14,515 bases of DNA from DATAQC01 sp046263055 (GCA_046263055.1 JBHELO010000036.1:1-14515), one strand, 5' to 3'. Shown: positions 6,377 through 13,335, counted from the stretch's first letter. Translations and numbers: made by a program. The notes: generated by a model from the sequence alone, not told the origin.

Positions 6377-8158
6377 ATGGGAGGGAGGGTGCTGGTCGTC
6401 TCGGCCAGCATGGGCGAGGGCCACGACGGTGCTGCCCGCGAGCTGGTCCGCCGGCTTCAGTCGCGCGGCTATGAGGCCACCATGAAGGACTTCCTCGACG
6501 CCGCCCCGCTTCGCATCGGCGCCCTCACCAAGACCAGCTACGAGGTGCAGCTGCGGCGGGCGCCCTGGTCCTACGAGCTGACCTACCGGATCTGGTCCAT
6601 CCTGCCTTTCCTGTGCGGCCCCCTGGCCGCCTTCGTCACGTTCCTCACCGGGCGGCGGCACCTGCGCTGGATCCGTGAGTACCAGCCCGACGTCGTCGTC
6701 ACGACCTACCCGCTGGCCTCCCTCGTCCTCGGGCGCCTCCGCCGCAGGGGCCGCATCACCGTTCCCACCGTCACCTTCGTCACCGATTTCGCGGTGCACC
6801 CGCTCTGGGTCCACAAGGGCGTGGACCTCAACCTCTGCGTCCATCCCAACCCGGCCGCCATCGCCGCCCGACGGACCGGCCGCCCGGCCCGCTCCACCGG
6901 CCCCATGGTGGCCGAGCCCTACCGGCGCCCGGCGCCCGACCGCGAGCAGGCCCGGGCCGAGCTGGGGCTGGGCGCCGACGACCGGGCGGTGCTGGTGGTG
7001 GCCGGCTCGTGGGGCGTGGGCGAGATAGACCGCACCTTCGACGCCCTGGTGGCGTCGGGGCGGTACACGCCCATTGCCGTGTGCGGGCACAACGAGGAGC
7101 TGCGAGCGTCCCTGGCCGCCCGCCCTGGCGGCATCGCGATGGGCTGGACGGACCGAATGCCCGATCTCATGGCCGCTGCCGATGCCATCGTGCAGAACGC
7201 CGGCGGGCTGACCTGCATGGAGGCCTTCGCCGTCGGGCTGCCGGTCGTCACCTACCTGCCCATCCCGGGCCACGGCCGGGAGAACGGGTCGGAGATGGCC
7301 CGGGCCGGGGTGGCCGCCTACGCCCACGGCCCCGCCGAGCTGCTCCCCGCCCTGGACCGGGTGACCACCCTCGCCGGGCGGGCCCAGGTGGCGGCGGGCA
7401 AGGCCATGTTCGTGGCCGACCCCGCAGACGAGGTCGTCGCCCTGATGACCCCCGCCGGGGCCGAAGCCGGTGCGGACGCCGCCGCCGGCGGGGGGGCGGC
7501 ATCCCGCCGCCACCCGGCCGGCCGCCGGCGTCTGGCCACCGTCGCCGCCGCCCTGGTGGCGGCGTGGTCGGTGCTCACGGTGGGCGTGGGGGCGGCGGCG
7601 GCCCACGGCATCGGCGTGGCCCACGCCGAGCGCAACGCCTCCGACGTGTACCTGGGGGTCCGCCTGAGCCCGGCGGCCATGGCCGATCCCGCCGTCGCCG
7701 GGCGCCTGGCCGCCAGCGGCGCCACCGCCATCGTCGACGGCGTGGTGGCCCAGGCCGACCCCGGCGCCGTCCGCCGCCTCACCGCGGCCGGCGTCGACGT
7801 GGCCAACGGCGGGTGGGGCCCAGGCAACGGGCGCCACTGGCTCCGGGCCCGCGCCGACCTGATGCGGTCCTGCCAGTCCATCCGCTCGGCCGACGGCAGC
7901 CCCTGCCGCGACTTCGTCCCGTCCCGCCGGGTGGACGGGTTCGACCTGGCCTCCGCCCGCCTGGCCCACCAGCGCATCGTCGCCACCGTCACCCGCTTCA
8001 CCCCCGACCACCTGCCCACCCGCTTCCACGCCGGGCGGATCTACGTGCTCGACGCCCGGGGGGTGGACGGGGACAGCCTCAACCGGGCCCTCGACGCCGT
8101 CGCCCCCGCGGTGGCCGCCGACCACCTGCCGGTGGCCTCCTTCGCCGACTTGCGGTGA
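6377..8158 (+). CDS. MGDG-synthase/UgtP-like glycosyltransferase with C-terminal membrane segment and degenerate NodB-like domain
   Basis: A 593-residue two-part protein. Residues 1 to about 365 are a GT28-type glycosyltransferase of the MGDG synthase/UgtP group, which transfers sugars from nucleotide sugars to lipid acceptors at the inner membrane face. The N-terminal block SASMGEGHDGAARELVRRL (G13-H16) starts the acceptor-binding domain. The nucleotide-sugar block AGGLTCMEAFAVGLPVVTYL with PIPGHGRENG lies at about 275-302. After a Gly/Ala/Arg linker comes a hydrophobic segment at about 386-412, then a 180-residue tail. By eye the tail follows the next gene's NodB domain but with its catalytic residues replaced (YLGVRLSP at 425-432 against LTFDDGP). 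ATG 6377 is chosen because family homology begins there (GRVLVVSAS). The donor and acceptor are unknown. The stop overlaps the deacetylase start. Confidence 0.85.
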   Translation: MGGRVLVVSASMGEGHDGAARELVRRLQSRGYEATMKDFLDAAPLRIGALTKTSYEVQLRRAPWSYELTYRIWSILPFLCGPLAAFVTFLTGRRHLRWIREYQPDVVVTTYPLASLVLGRLRRRGRITVPTVTFVTDFAVHPLWVHKGVDLNLCVHPNPAAIAARRTGRPARSTGPMVAEPYRRPAPDREQARAELGLGADDRAVLVVAGSWGVGEIDRTFDALVASGRYTPIAVCGHNEELRASLAARPGGIAMGWTDRMPDLMAAADAIVQNAGGLTCMEAFAVGLPVVTYLPIPGHGRENGSEMARAGVAAYAHGPAELLPALDRVTTLAGRAQVAAGKAMFVADPADEVVALMTPAGAEAGADAAAGGGAASRRHPAGRRRLATVAAALVAAWSVLTVGVGAAAAHGIGVAHAERNASDVYLGVRLSPAAMADPAVAGRLAASGATAIVDGVVAQADPGAVRRLTAAGVDVANGGWGPGNGRHWLRARADLMRSCQSIRSADGSPCRDFVPSRRVDGFDLASARLAHQRIVATVTRFTPDHLPTRFHAGRIYVLDARGVDGDSLNRALDAVAPAVAADHLPVASFADLR

Positions 8159-8874
8159 GGCCCGGTGTCCTTGCCGCCGGCGGGGCGGCGACGGTGCTGG
8201 CCGTGCACGCCACCCCCCTCCTCGCCGGCGTGGCGCCCGTGCGCCGCCGCTGTCTGCCGGGGTTGTCGGGGGCCGGCGCGGGCGGCACCGTGGCCCTCAC
8301 CTTCGACGACGGGCCCGACCCCGCCTCCACGCCCGCGTTCCTCGACGCCCTCGACGACCTGGGCTGGAAGGCCACCTTCTTCATGCTCGGGCGCATGGTG
8401 CGGCGGGCCCCCGGGGTGGCGGCGGCGGTGGCCGACGCCGGCCACGAGGTGGCGGTGCACGGCGACTCGCACCGCTCCCACGCCTGGCGCTCGCCTCGCG
8501 ACATCATCCTCGACCTCCGCAGGGCCACCGCCACCGTGGCCGAGGCCACTGGCCGGTCGCCGCGCTGGTTCCGCCCGCCCTACGGCGCCCTGACCGCCGC
8601 CAGCCTGGAGGGAGCCCGGCGGGCCGACCTCCGCCCCGTGCTGTGGACGACGTGGGGCCGCGACTGGCGTGCCCGGGCCACCGCCGCCAGCGTGGCCGCC
8701 GACGTCGCCCGCCAGCTCCGGCCCGGCGGCACGGTGCTGCTGCACGACTCGGACTGCACGTCGGCCCCCGGGGCGTGGCACTCGGCCCTCGGCAGCCTGC
8801 CCGCCCTGGCCGAGCTGTTCGCGGCGGCCGGCGTCTCGCCCTGCCCGCTGGGCCGCCACCAGGGGCTCGGCTGA
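8155..8874 (+). CDS. NodB-type polysaccharide deacetylase
   Basis: A 239-residue carbohydrate esterase family 4 (NodB homology) enzyme, expected to remove N-acetyl groups from amino sugars with a bound metal ion. All motifs are seen: TFDDGPD at 49-55 (Asp51 base, Asp52 metal), HGDSH at 102-106 (metal-binding His102 and His106), and RPPYG at 140-144. The fourth motif is WGRDWRA, and LLHDSD carries the last catalytic His. Residues 4-20 are hydrophobic (VLAAGGAATVLAVHATP) and probably act as a signal anchor, placing the enzyme outside the membrane. The GTG start overlaps the TGA of the glycosyltransferase gene (GTGA), so the two are translated together and likely act on the same glycan or glycolipid. 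Length is normal for a one-domain deacetylase. Confidence 0.9.
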   Translation: MRPGVLAAGGAATVLAVHATPLLAGVAPVRRRCLPGLSGAGAGGTVALTFDDGPDPASTPAFLDALDDLGWKATFFMLGRMVRRAPGVAAAVADAGHEVAVHGDSHRSHAWRSPRDIILDLRRATATVAEATGRSPRWFRPPYGALTAASLEGARRADLRPVLWTTWGRDWRARATAASVAADVARQLRPGGTVLLHDSDCTSAPGAWHSALGSLPALAELFAAAGVSPCPLGRHQGLG

Positions 8875-8911
8875 CCAATGGCGGGACCGGGCCCCTCTAG
8901 GAGCTCCCGAG

Positions 8912-8951
8912 ATCTGCCGTAAGGGTCCAGGAACGACCGCGGCCGGCAGAT
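8912..8951. promoter_or_regulatory. 8-bp inverted repeat in the leader of a small gene
   Basis: ATCTGCCG (8912-8919) and CGGCAGAT (8944-8951) are exact inverted copies separated by 24 bases. The right arm ends three bases before the GGAGGAG ribosome binding site of the gene starting at 8964. It could be an operator or an RNA hairpin affecting translation. Confidence 0.4.
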
Positions 8952-8963
8952 GCGGAGGAGACG

Positions 8964-9182
8964 ATGGGCGACGACCACCTGCAGGGGGACCCCGGGCGGC
9001 GCCAGGGTGGTACCCGCGACTCGCGAGGCCACGACCTGGCCGAGGCCGAGGCCAACCTGGCCATTCTCATCAGCGAGGAGCTCGACACCCAGCACCACCT
9101 GGAGGGCCACCTCGAACCGTTGCCCGCCTGCCCGGCGTGCCGCGCCCATCACGTGCCGGGGCGGGGCCGCCGGGCCTCCTGA
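8964..9182 (+). CDS. Small CxxC-containing hypothetical protein
   Basis: This 72-residue protein is not recognised. It has a polar N-terminal third (MGDDHLQGDPGRR), a helical middle, EAEANLAILISEELDTQHHL, and a C-terminal PLPACPACRAHH with one CxxC pair followed by two His, which could bind a metal. A strong GGAGGAG ribosome binding site lies four bases before ATG 8964, and GC-rich third positions support coding. No signal peptide or membrane segment is seen. It ends three bases before the stop of a minus-strand cysteine-rich frame. It may be transcribed alone from the region 8875-8963, since the inverted repeat lies in its leader. Confidence 0.6.
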   Translation: MGDDHLQGDPGRRQGGTRDSRGHDLAEAEANLAILISEELDTQHHLEGHLEPLPACPACRAHHVPGRGRRAS

Positions 9183-9185
9183 CCC

Positions 9186-9388
9186 TCAGCAGCAGCTGCC
9201 CCGGCACACCACCCCGCCGTCGGCGGCCCGATAGCAGATGCAGCAGATGTCGGCCCTGGTGAACCCTTCTCCCGATGCCGGTGAGTCGGCGAACTTCACC
9301 TGCACCCGCACCGTCAACTCGACGTGCTGGCCCGATCCGGCCGCCGTCTTCAGGTCCTGGTGGGACCGAGGGCGTGGTCGAGGGCCAT
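9186..9388 (-). pseudogene. Small cysteine-rich reading frame, apparently frameshifted
   Basis: On the minus strand, just after the enoyl reductase gene, an ATG at 9388 begins MALDHALGPTRT and stops at 9350. From about 9356 another frame continues with DLKTAAGSGQHVELTVRVQV and KFADSPASGEGF, ending in ICCICYRAADGGVVCRGSCC at 9186. Third-position GC is high in the first frame before the junction and in the second frame after it, and low in the second frame before it, so coding seems to switch frame at about 9350-9360. The end carries six Cys in a CCxCx9Cx3CC pattern, possibly a metal site. I do not recognise the family. Either the gene is broken, a base is wrong, or translation starts internally at a TTG or GTG in the VELTVRV segment. 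Confidence 0.45.
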
Positions 9389-9414
9389 CTCGAACACGGT
9401 CGTGGCGAGCGGTT

Positions 9415-10218
9415 CTAGCCGGCGGGCGGGGGCGGGCGGGGCACCGGGGCGGCCAGGGCATGGAACCCGCCGTCCACGTGCACCAGCTCGCCGGTGGTGG
9501 CGGGGAACCAGTCCGACAGCAGGGCCACGCAGGCCTGGGCCACCGGCACCGCGTCCCGGGTGTCCCAGCCGAGGGGCGCCCGCCCTTCCCACGTGTCCTC
9601 GATCTGATCGAACCCGGCGATGCCCCGGGCCGCCACCGTCCGCAGGGGGCCGGCCGACACCAGGTTGACGCGGACGTGGTGGCACCCCAGGTCACGGGCC
9701 AGGTAGCGGGCGGTGCTCTCCAGGGCGGCCTTGGCCACGCCCATCCAGTCATAGGACGGCCACGCCTGGCGGGCGTCGAAGTCGAGGGCGACGATGGACC
9801 CGCCCCCGAACTCCATGAGCGGGAGCACCGCCCCGGCCAACGCCTTGAGGGAGTAGGTGGACACGTGGAAGGTGGTGGCCACGTCCTCCCAGCCCGCCTT
9901 CATGAAGTCGCCGCCCAGGCACACCTCGGGGGCGAAGGCCACCGCGTGGAGGACGCCGTCCACCCTGCCCCACCGGCCTCGTAAATCCTCGGTCAGCGCC
10001 CGGAGCTGGTCGGGATCGGTGACGTCCAGCTCCACGATGGGGGGCTCCACCGGGAGGCGGCGGGCCGACCGGGTGGTGAGGCGCATGGCCCGCCCGAACG
10101 AGGTGAGGACGACCTCCGCCCCCTGCTCCTGGGCCAGCCGGGCGACCGCGAAGGCGATGGACGCCTCCGAGAGCACGCCGGTCACGAGGATCCGCTTGCC
10201 CTCGAGGAGCCGGGTCAC
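9415..10218 (-). CDS. fabI: InhA-type NADH-dependent enoyl-ACP reductase
   Basis: A 267-residue short-chain-dehydrogenase-fold enzyme that reduces trans-2-enoyl-ACP in the last step of each FAS-II cycle. It follows InhA closely: GKRILVTGVLSEASIAFAVA for the dinucleotide fold, RVDGVLHAVAFAP, then SIVALDFDARQAWPSYDWMG with the active-site Tyr156 and Lys163 (Y-x6-K), and ALLSDWFPATTGELVHVDGG. Two departures from mycobacterial InhA are visible: Ala92 in place of the Ser of HSIGF, and a substrate loop about ten residues shorter at 198-211. The Pro-rich tail PVPRPPPPAG is unusual. GTG 10218 overlaps the TGA of the carboxyltransferase gene. It is the last FAS-II gene of the unit. The symbol inhA would serve equally well. 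Confidence 0.93.
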   Translation of the reverse strand: MTRLLEGKRILVTGVLSEASIAFAVARLAQEQGAEVVLTSFGRAMRLTTRSARRLPVEPPIVELDVTDPDQLRALTEDLRGRWGRVDGVLHAVAFAPEVCLGGDFMKAGWEDVATTFHVSTYSLKALAGAVLPLMEFGGGSIVALDFDARQAWPSYDWMGVAKAALESTARYLARDLGCHHVRVNLVSAGPLRTVAARGIAGFDQIEDTWEGRAPLGWDTRDAVPVAQACVALLSDWFPATTGELVHVDGGFHALAAPVPRPPPPAG

Positions 10219-11627
10219 AGCGGCGTGTTGGTGTGTCGGGCGGGGTCGCCGCTGGCCGGTGGAACGGCCCGCTTGGAGCGGAGGGCGGCCAGGCCCGCCA
10301 CCAGCACCTTGCGGGTGTCGTGGGGGTCGATGACCTCGTCGATGAAGCCCCGCTCGGCGGCCACCGCCGGCGTGCAGTGGCGCTCGGCGTACTCCGCCTC
10401 CAACTCGGCCTGGCGGCGGGCCCGCTCGTCCTCGTCGTCGACGGCGGCCAGGCGCCGGCCGTGGAGCACGGCCACCGCGCCGGGCGCCCCCATGACCGCG
10501 ATTTCGGCGGTGGGCCACGAGACGCACAGGTCGTTGCCGAGCCCCCGGGAGTCCATGACGATGTAGGCGCCCCCGTAGGCCTTGCGCACCACCACGCACA
10601 GGCGGGGCACGGTGGCCGCCCCGTAGGCGTGCACCAGCTGGGCGCCGTGGCGGATCATCCCCCGCCACTCGATCTCCCGGCCCGGCTGGAAGCCCGGGCT
10701 GTCCACGAAGGTGACCAGGGGCAGGCCGAAGGCGTCGCAGCACTGGACGAAGCGGGCCGCCTTGCGGGAGGCCTCGATGTCGAGGGTGCCGGCCTTCTGC
10801 GAGGGCTGGTTGGCGATCACGCCCACCGGCGCCCCCGCCAGCCGCCCGTAGCCGGTGACCACGTTGGGGGCGGCCACCGGGCGCACCTCCAGGAACGACT
10901 CGTGGTCCAGCACGTCGGTGACCACCCCCCGCATGTCGTAGGAGGCCATGGCCCGGGACGGGACGGTCTCCGCCGCCGCCCTACAGGGGCGGTCCGGGGG
11001 GTCGACACCGGCCACTACCGGTGGTTCCTCCAGGTAGTTGGACGGGAGGTAGGACAACAGGTCGAGCACCGCTCCCCGCGCCTCCTCGGCATCGGCCACC
11101 ACCAGGGAGGCCAGTCCACTGCGGCTCTGGTGGACGGCGGCGCCCCCGAGCTCCTCCCGTGTGGTGGCCGTGCCCGTGAACTCCTCCACCGCCCCGGGGC
11201 CCGAGACGTAGGCGTAGGCGTCGGTCGTCATCACCACGTGGTCGGCCATGCCCAGGAGCAGCGCCGGCCCCGACACGCACGGCCCCACCACCGACAGCAC
11301 GACGGGTACCGCGCCCGACGCCCGGCTCAGGGCGGCCGCCACCCGCCCCCAGGCGTGGAGGGAGTCGAGCCCCTCGAGGACGTCGGCGCCGGAGGTCGAC
11401 AGCTCCCCCACCACCGGGACGCCCAGCTCGACGGCCAGGTGCACCAAGCGCTCGAGGACCTCGCCCTCGGCCGAGCCGATGGCCCCCCGGTGCTTGCCGC
11501 CGGCCAGCGTGAACCACGCCACCCGGCGGCCCTCCACGTCCACCAGGCTGGCGCTGACCGCCCCGCCCCGGCCGGCGGCGACGGGGACGGTGGCCACTCC
11601 CCCACCCCCGAGGGGCAGGTCGGTCAT
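10215..11627 (-). CDS. accD6: Acyl-CoA carboxylase carboxyltransferase beta subunit, AccD6-like
   Basis: 470 residues, close to the 473 of mycobacterial AccD6, which moves the carboxyl group from biotin to acetyl- or propionyl-CoA and so makes malonyl-CoA for FAS-II. The C-terminal half is canonical: ANQPSQKAGTLDIEASRKAA, CDAFGLPLVTFVDSPGFQPG, RKAYGGAYIVMDSRGLG (oxyanion Gly352-Gly353) and AEIAVMGAPGAVAVLHGRRL. The C-terminal end RHTNTPL also recalls AccD6 (RHKNIPL). The N-terminal half is more divergent: the usual GG in the first oxyanion segment reads GPCVSGPALLLGMAD at 115-129. The biotin-carboxylase/BCCP alpha subunit is not in the window. ATG 11627 overlaps the fabF stop (ATGA), and its stop overlaps the reductase start. 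Confidence 0.88.
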   Translation of the reverse strand: MTDLPLGGGGVATVPVAAGRGGAVSASLVDVEGRRVAWFTLAGGKHRGAIGSAEGEVLERLVHLAVELGVPVVGELSTSGADVLEGLDSLHAWGRVAAALSRASGAVPVVLSVVGPCVSGPALLLGMADHVVMTTDAYAYVSGPGAVEEFTGTATTREELGGAAVHQSRSGLASLVVADAEEARGAVLDLLSYLPSNYLEEPPVVAGVDPPDRPCRAAAETVPSRAMASYDMRGVVTDVLDHESFLEVRPVAAPNVVTGYGRLAGAPVGVIANQPSQKAGTLDIEASRKAARFVQCCDAFGLPLVTFVDSPGFQPGREIEWRGMIRHGAQLVHAYGAATVPRLCVVVRKAYGGAYIVMDSRGLGNDLCVSWPTAEIAVMGAPGAVAVLHGRRLAAVDDEDERARRQAELEAEYAERHCTPAVAAERGFIDEVIDPHDTRKVLVAGLAALRSKRAVPPASGDPARHTNTPL

Positions 11628-12922
11628 GCAGGCGGGCGGGCGGGCGGTGCGGCCGACACCGGTGGGGTCGACACCGGTGGGGCCAACACTGGGGGGGCCA
11701 ACACGAGGGACGCATTGTGCCCGCCGAAGCCGAAGGAGTTGGACACCACCGGGGCCGGGGCGAGGGGGCGAGGCGAGCCGGCCACCACGTCGAGGGCCAG
11801 GTCGGGGTCGGTGCGGTCGTGGTTGGCGGTGGGCGGCACCAGGCCGTGGTGGAGCGAGAGCAGCGACGCCACCGCCTCCACCGCGCCGGCGGCGCCGATC
11901 AGATGGCCGACGGCGCCCTTGATGGACGTGACCGGCGGGCCGTCCTCGCCGAACACCTTCACCAGGGCCTCGCCCTCGGCCGCGTCGTTGAGCTGGGTCG
12001 ACGTGCCGTGGGCGTTGACATGGCCCACGTCGGACGCCGACAAGCCGGCGTCGGCCAGGGCCAGCTCCATGCAGGCGGCCGCCCCCACACCGCCGGGCGA
12101 CGGCGCGGTGACGTGGTAGGCGTCGGCATTGCGGGCGTAGCCCACCACCTCGCCCCAGATCGTGGCCCCCCGGCTCTGGGCCCGGTCCCAGCGCTCGAGC
12201 ACCAGGAAGCCGGCGCCCTCGCCGATCACGAAGCCGTCCCGGTCAGGATCGAATGGCCGCGACGCCCGCTTGGGGTCGTCGCTGCGGGTGGACAGGGCGC
12301 CCATGCGGGCGAAGCTGGCCAGGGCGATCGGCGTGAGGCAGGCCTCCGTTCCCCCCGCCAGCACCACGTCGGCGCTGCCGTCGCGCACCAGCCGGGCCGC
12401 CTCTCCGAGGGCGTGGGTCCCGGCCGTGCAGGCGGTGGCGATGCAGAAGTTGGGCCCCGTCCAGCCCAGCTTCATGGCCACCAGGGCGGCGGTGGCGTTG
12501 GCCATCATCATCGGCACCAGGAAGGGCGACACCTTGGAGGCGCCCCGGCGGAACAGCTCGAGCTCCTGCTCCTCCTGGGTGATGAGGCCCCCCACACCCG
12601 TGCCGCAGACCACGCCGCAGCGGGCCGGGTCGGTAGCCACGTCGCCGGCGTGGGCCACTGCGTCGGCCGCCGCCGCGAACCCGAGCTGGGCCACCCGGTC
12701 GGCCCGGCGGGCCTCCTTGTAGCCTAGGTAGGCCTCGGGGTCGAAGTCGGGCACCTCGCAGGCGAACTGCACGGGCAGAGCGGAGACGTCGATGCGGCGG
12801 ATCGGTCCCGCGCAGGAGCGGCCCTCGACCAGGGTGGTCCAGAACGTGTCGAGGTCGCAGCCGGCCGGGGACTTCACCCCCAGGCCGGTGACCGCCACCC
12901 GGTGACGGACCGGGTCGTTCAC
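11624..12922 (-). CDS. fabF: 3-oxoacyl-ACP synthase II (beta-ketoacyl-ACP synthase)
   Basis: A 432-residue condensing enzyme that adds malonyl-ACP to a growing acyl-ACP. The Cys-His-His triad is in place: Cys165 in IATACTAGTHALGEA, His305 in VNAHGTSTQLND and His340 in SIKGAVGHLIGAAGAVEA, with Lys335. It begins with the usual RVAVTGLGVKSPAG strand and ends its fold at NSFGFGGHNASLVL. After residue 409 there is an extra Pro-rich tail built on VLAPP/VSTPP repeats. GTG 12922 overlaps the TGA of acpP (GTGA). Placed between acpP and accD6, it corresponds in position to KasA/KasB of mycobacterial FAS-II operons. Confidence 0.95.
   Translation of the reverse strand: MNDPVRHRVAVTGLGVKSPAGCDLDTFWTTLVEGRSCAGPIRRIDVSALPVQFACEVPDFDPEAYLGYKEARRADRVAQLGFAAAADAVAHAGDVATDPARCGVVCGTGVGGLITQEEQELELFRRGASKVSPFLVPMMMANATAALVAMKLGWTGPNFCIATACTAGTHALGEAARLVRDGSADVVLAGGTEACLTPIALASFARMGALSTRSDDPKRASRPFDPDRDGFVIGEGAGFLVLERWDRAQSRGATIWGEVVGYARNADAYHVTAPSPGGVGAAACMELALADAGLSASDVGHVNAHGTSTQLNDAAEGEALVKVFGEDGPPVTSIKGAVGHLIGAAGAVEAVASLLSLHHGLVPPTANHDRTDPDLALDVVAGSPRPLAPAPVVSNSFGFGGHNASLVLAPPVLAPPVSTPPVSAAPPARPPA
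11655..11699. repeat. Three 15-bp imperfect tandem repeats in the 3' end of fabF
   Basis: GACACCGGTGGGGTC (11655-11669), GACACCGGTGGGGCC (11670-11684) and AACACTGGGGGGGCC (11685-11699) follow head to tail. The length is a multiple of three, so on the minus strand they encode pentapeptides of the form V-L/S-A/T-P-P at the FabF C-terminus. Confidence 0.8.
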
Positions 12923-13200
12923 CCCGCGGTTCCCGACCCCGCCGCCGACGGCTGGCCGTCGCCGATGGTGGCGATCACCAGGTCGGCGGCCTGGCCGACG
13001 GTGCCGATGCCTTCGAGCCGCTCTTCGGGGATCGAGATGTCGAACTCCTCCTCCAGGGACATCACGAACTCCACCAGGTCGAGGCTGTCGGCCCCCAGAT
13101 CGTCCTTGAAGCTGGAGCCCTCGGCGACCTCGTCCCGGTCGACGCCGAGCACGTCGACGGCGGCGTCTTGGATCTTGGCCAGGACTTCGCTGCGGTCCAT
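12919..13200 (-). CDS. acpP: Acyl carrier protein
   Basis: A 93-residue carrier protein that holds growing acyl chains on a phosphopantetheine arm attached to Ser39 in the motif DDLGADSLDLVEF. Helix 1 (SEVLAKIQDAAVDVLGV) and the acidic helix 2-3 segment (SLEEEFDISIPEERLE) are typical. The tail from residue 80, DGQPSAAGSGTAG, is Gly/Ser/Ala-rich and slightly longer than in E. coli ACP, as in AcpM-like carriers, though much shorter than AcpM itself. AGGAGGAGA at 13208-13216 is an excellent ribosome binding site seven bases before ATG 13200, suggesting high expression. Its stop overlaps the fabF start. Confidence 0.96.
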   Translation of the reverse strand: MDRSEVLAKIQDAAVDVLGVDRDEVAEGSSFKDDLGADSLDLVEFVMSLEEEFDISIPEERLEGIGTVGQAADLVIATIGDGQPSAAGSGTAG

Positions 13201-13335
13201 TTGGTGGTCTCCTCCTGAGCGAGGTGGTTCGTGGGGCGGGGGCGCGGATCACTGTTGCGGCAGGCCCTCCGGTGGGACTGACTCCCGGCGAGCGCGCCAG
13301 GTTACCGGCCCGGGCGCCGGCGGCGGGAAGCGCCG
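13201..13335 (-). promoter_or_regulatory. Leader and possible promoter of acpP-fabF-accD6-fabI
   Basis: The 135-bp gap between fabG and acpP is the largest within the cluster, so a promoter here is plausible. A TAACCT on the minus strand (13299-13304) could be a -10 element. The best upstream -35 candidate, CTTCCC (13325-13330), is spaced about 20 bases away, which is not ideal. The DNA around it is rich in GGCGCC/CCCGGG self-complementary runs. Confidence 0.3.

Noticed and set aside
5891..8125. 744-codon open frame antisense to the tRNA-Leu and glycosyltransferase genes
   Set aside because: It crosses a tRNA gene and is the complement of a well-supported glycosyltransferase; composition is that of a shadow.
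10233..12119. 628-codon plus-strand open frame opposite accD6 and fabF
   Set aside because: His/Gly/Val-rich antisense shadow of two clearly recognised enzymes.
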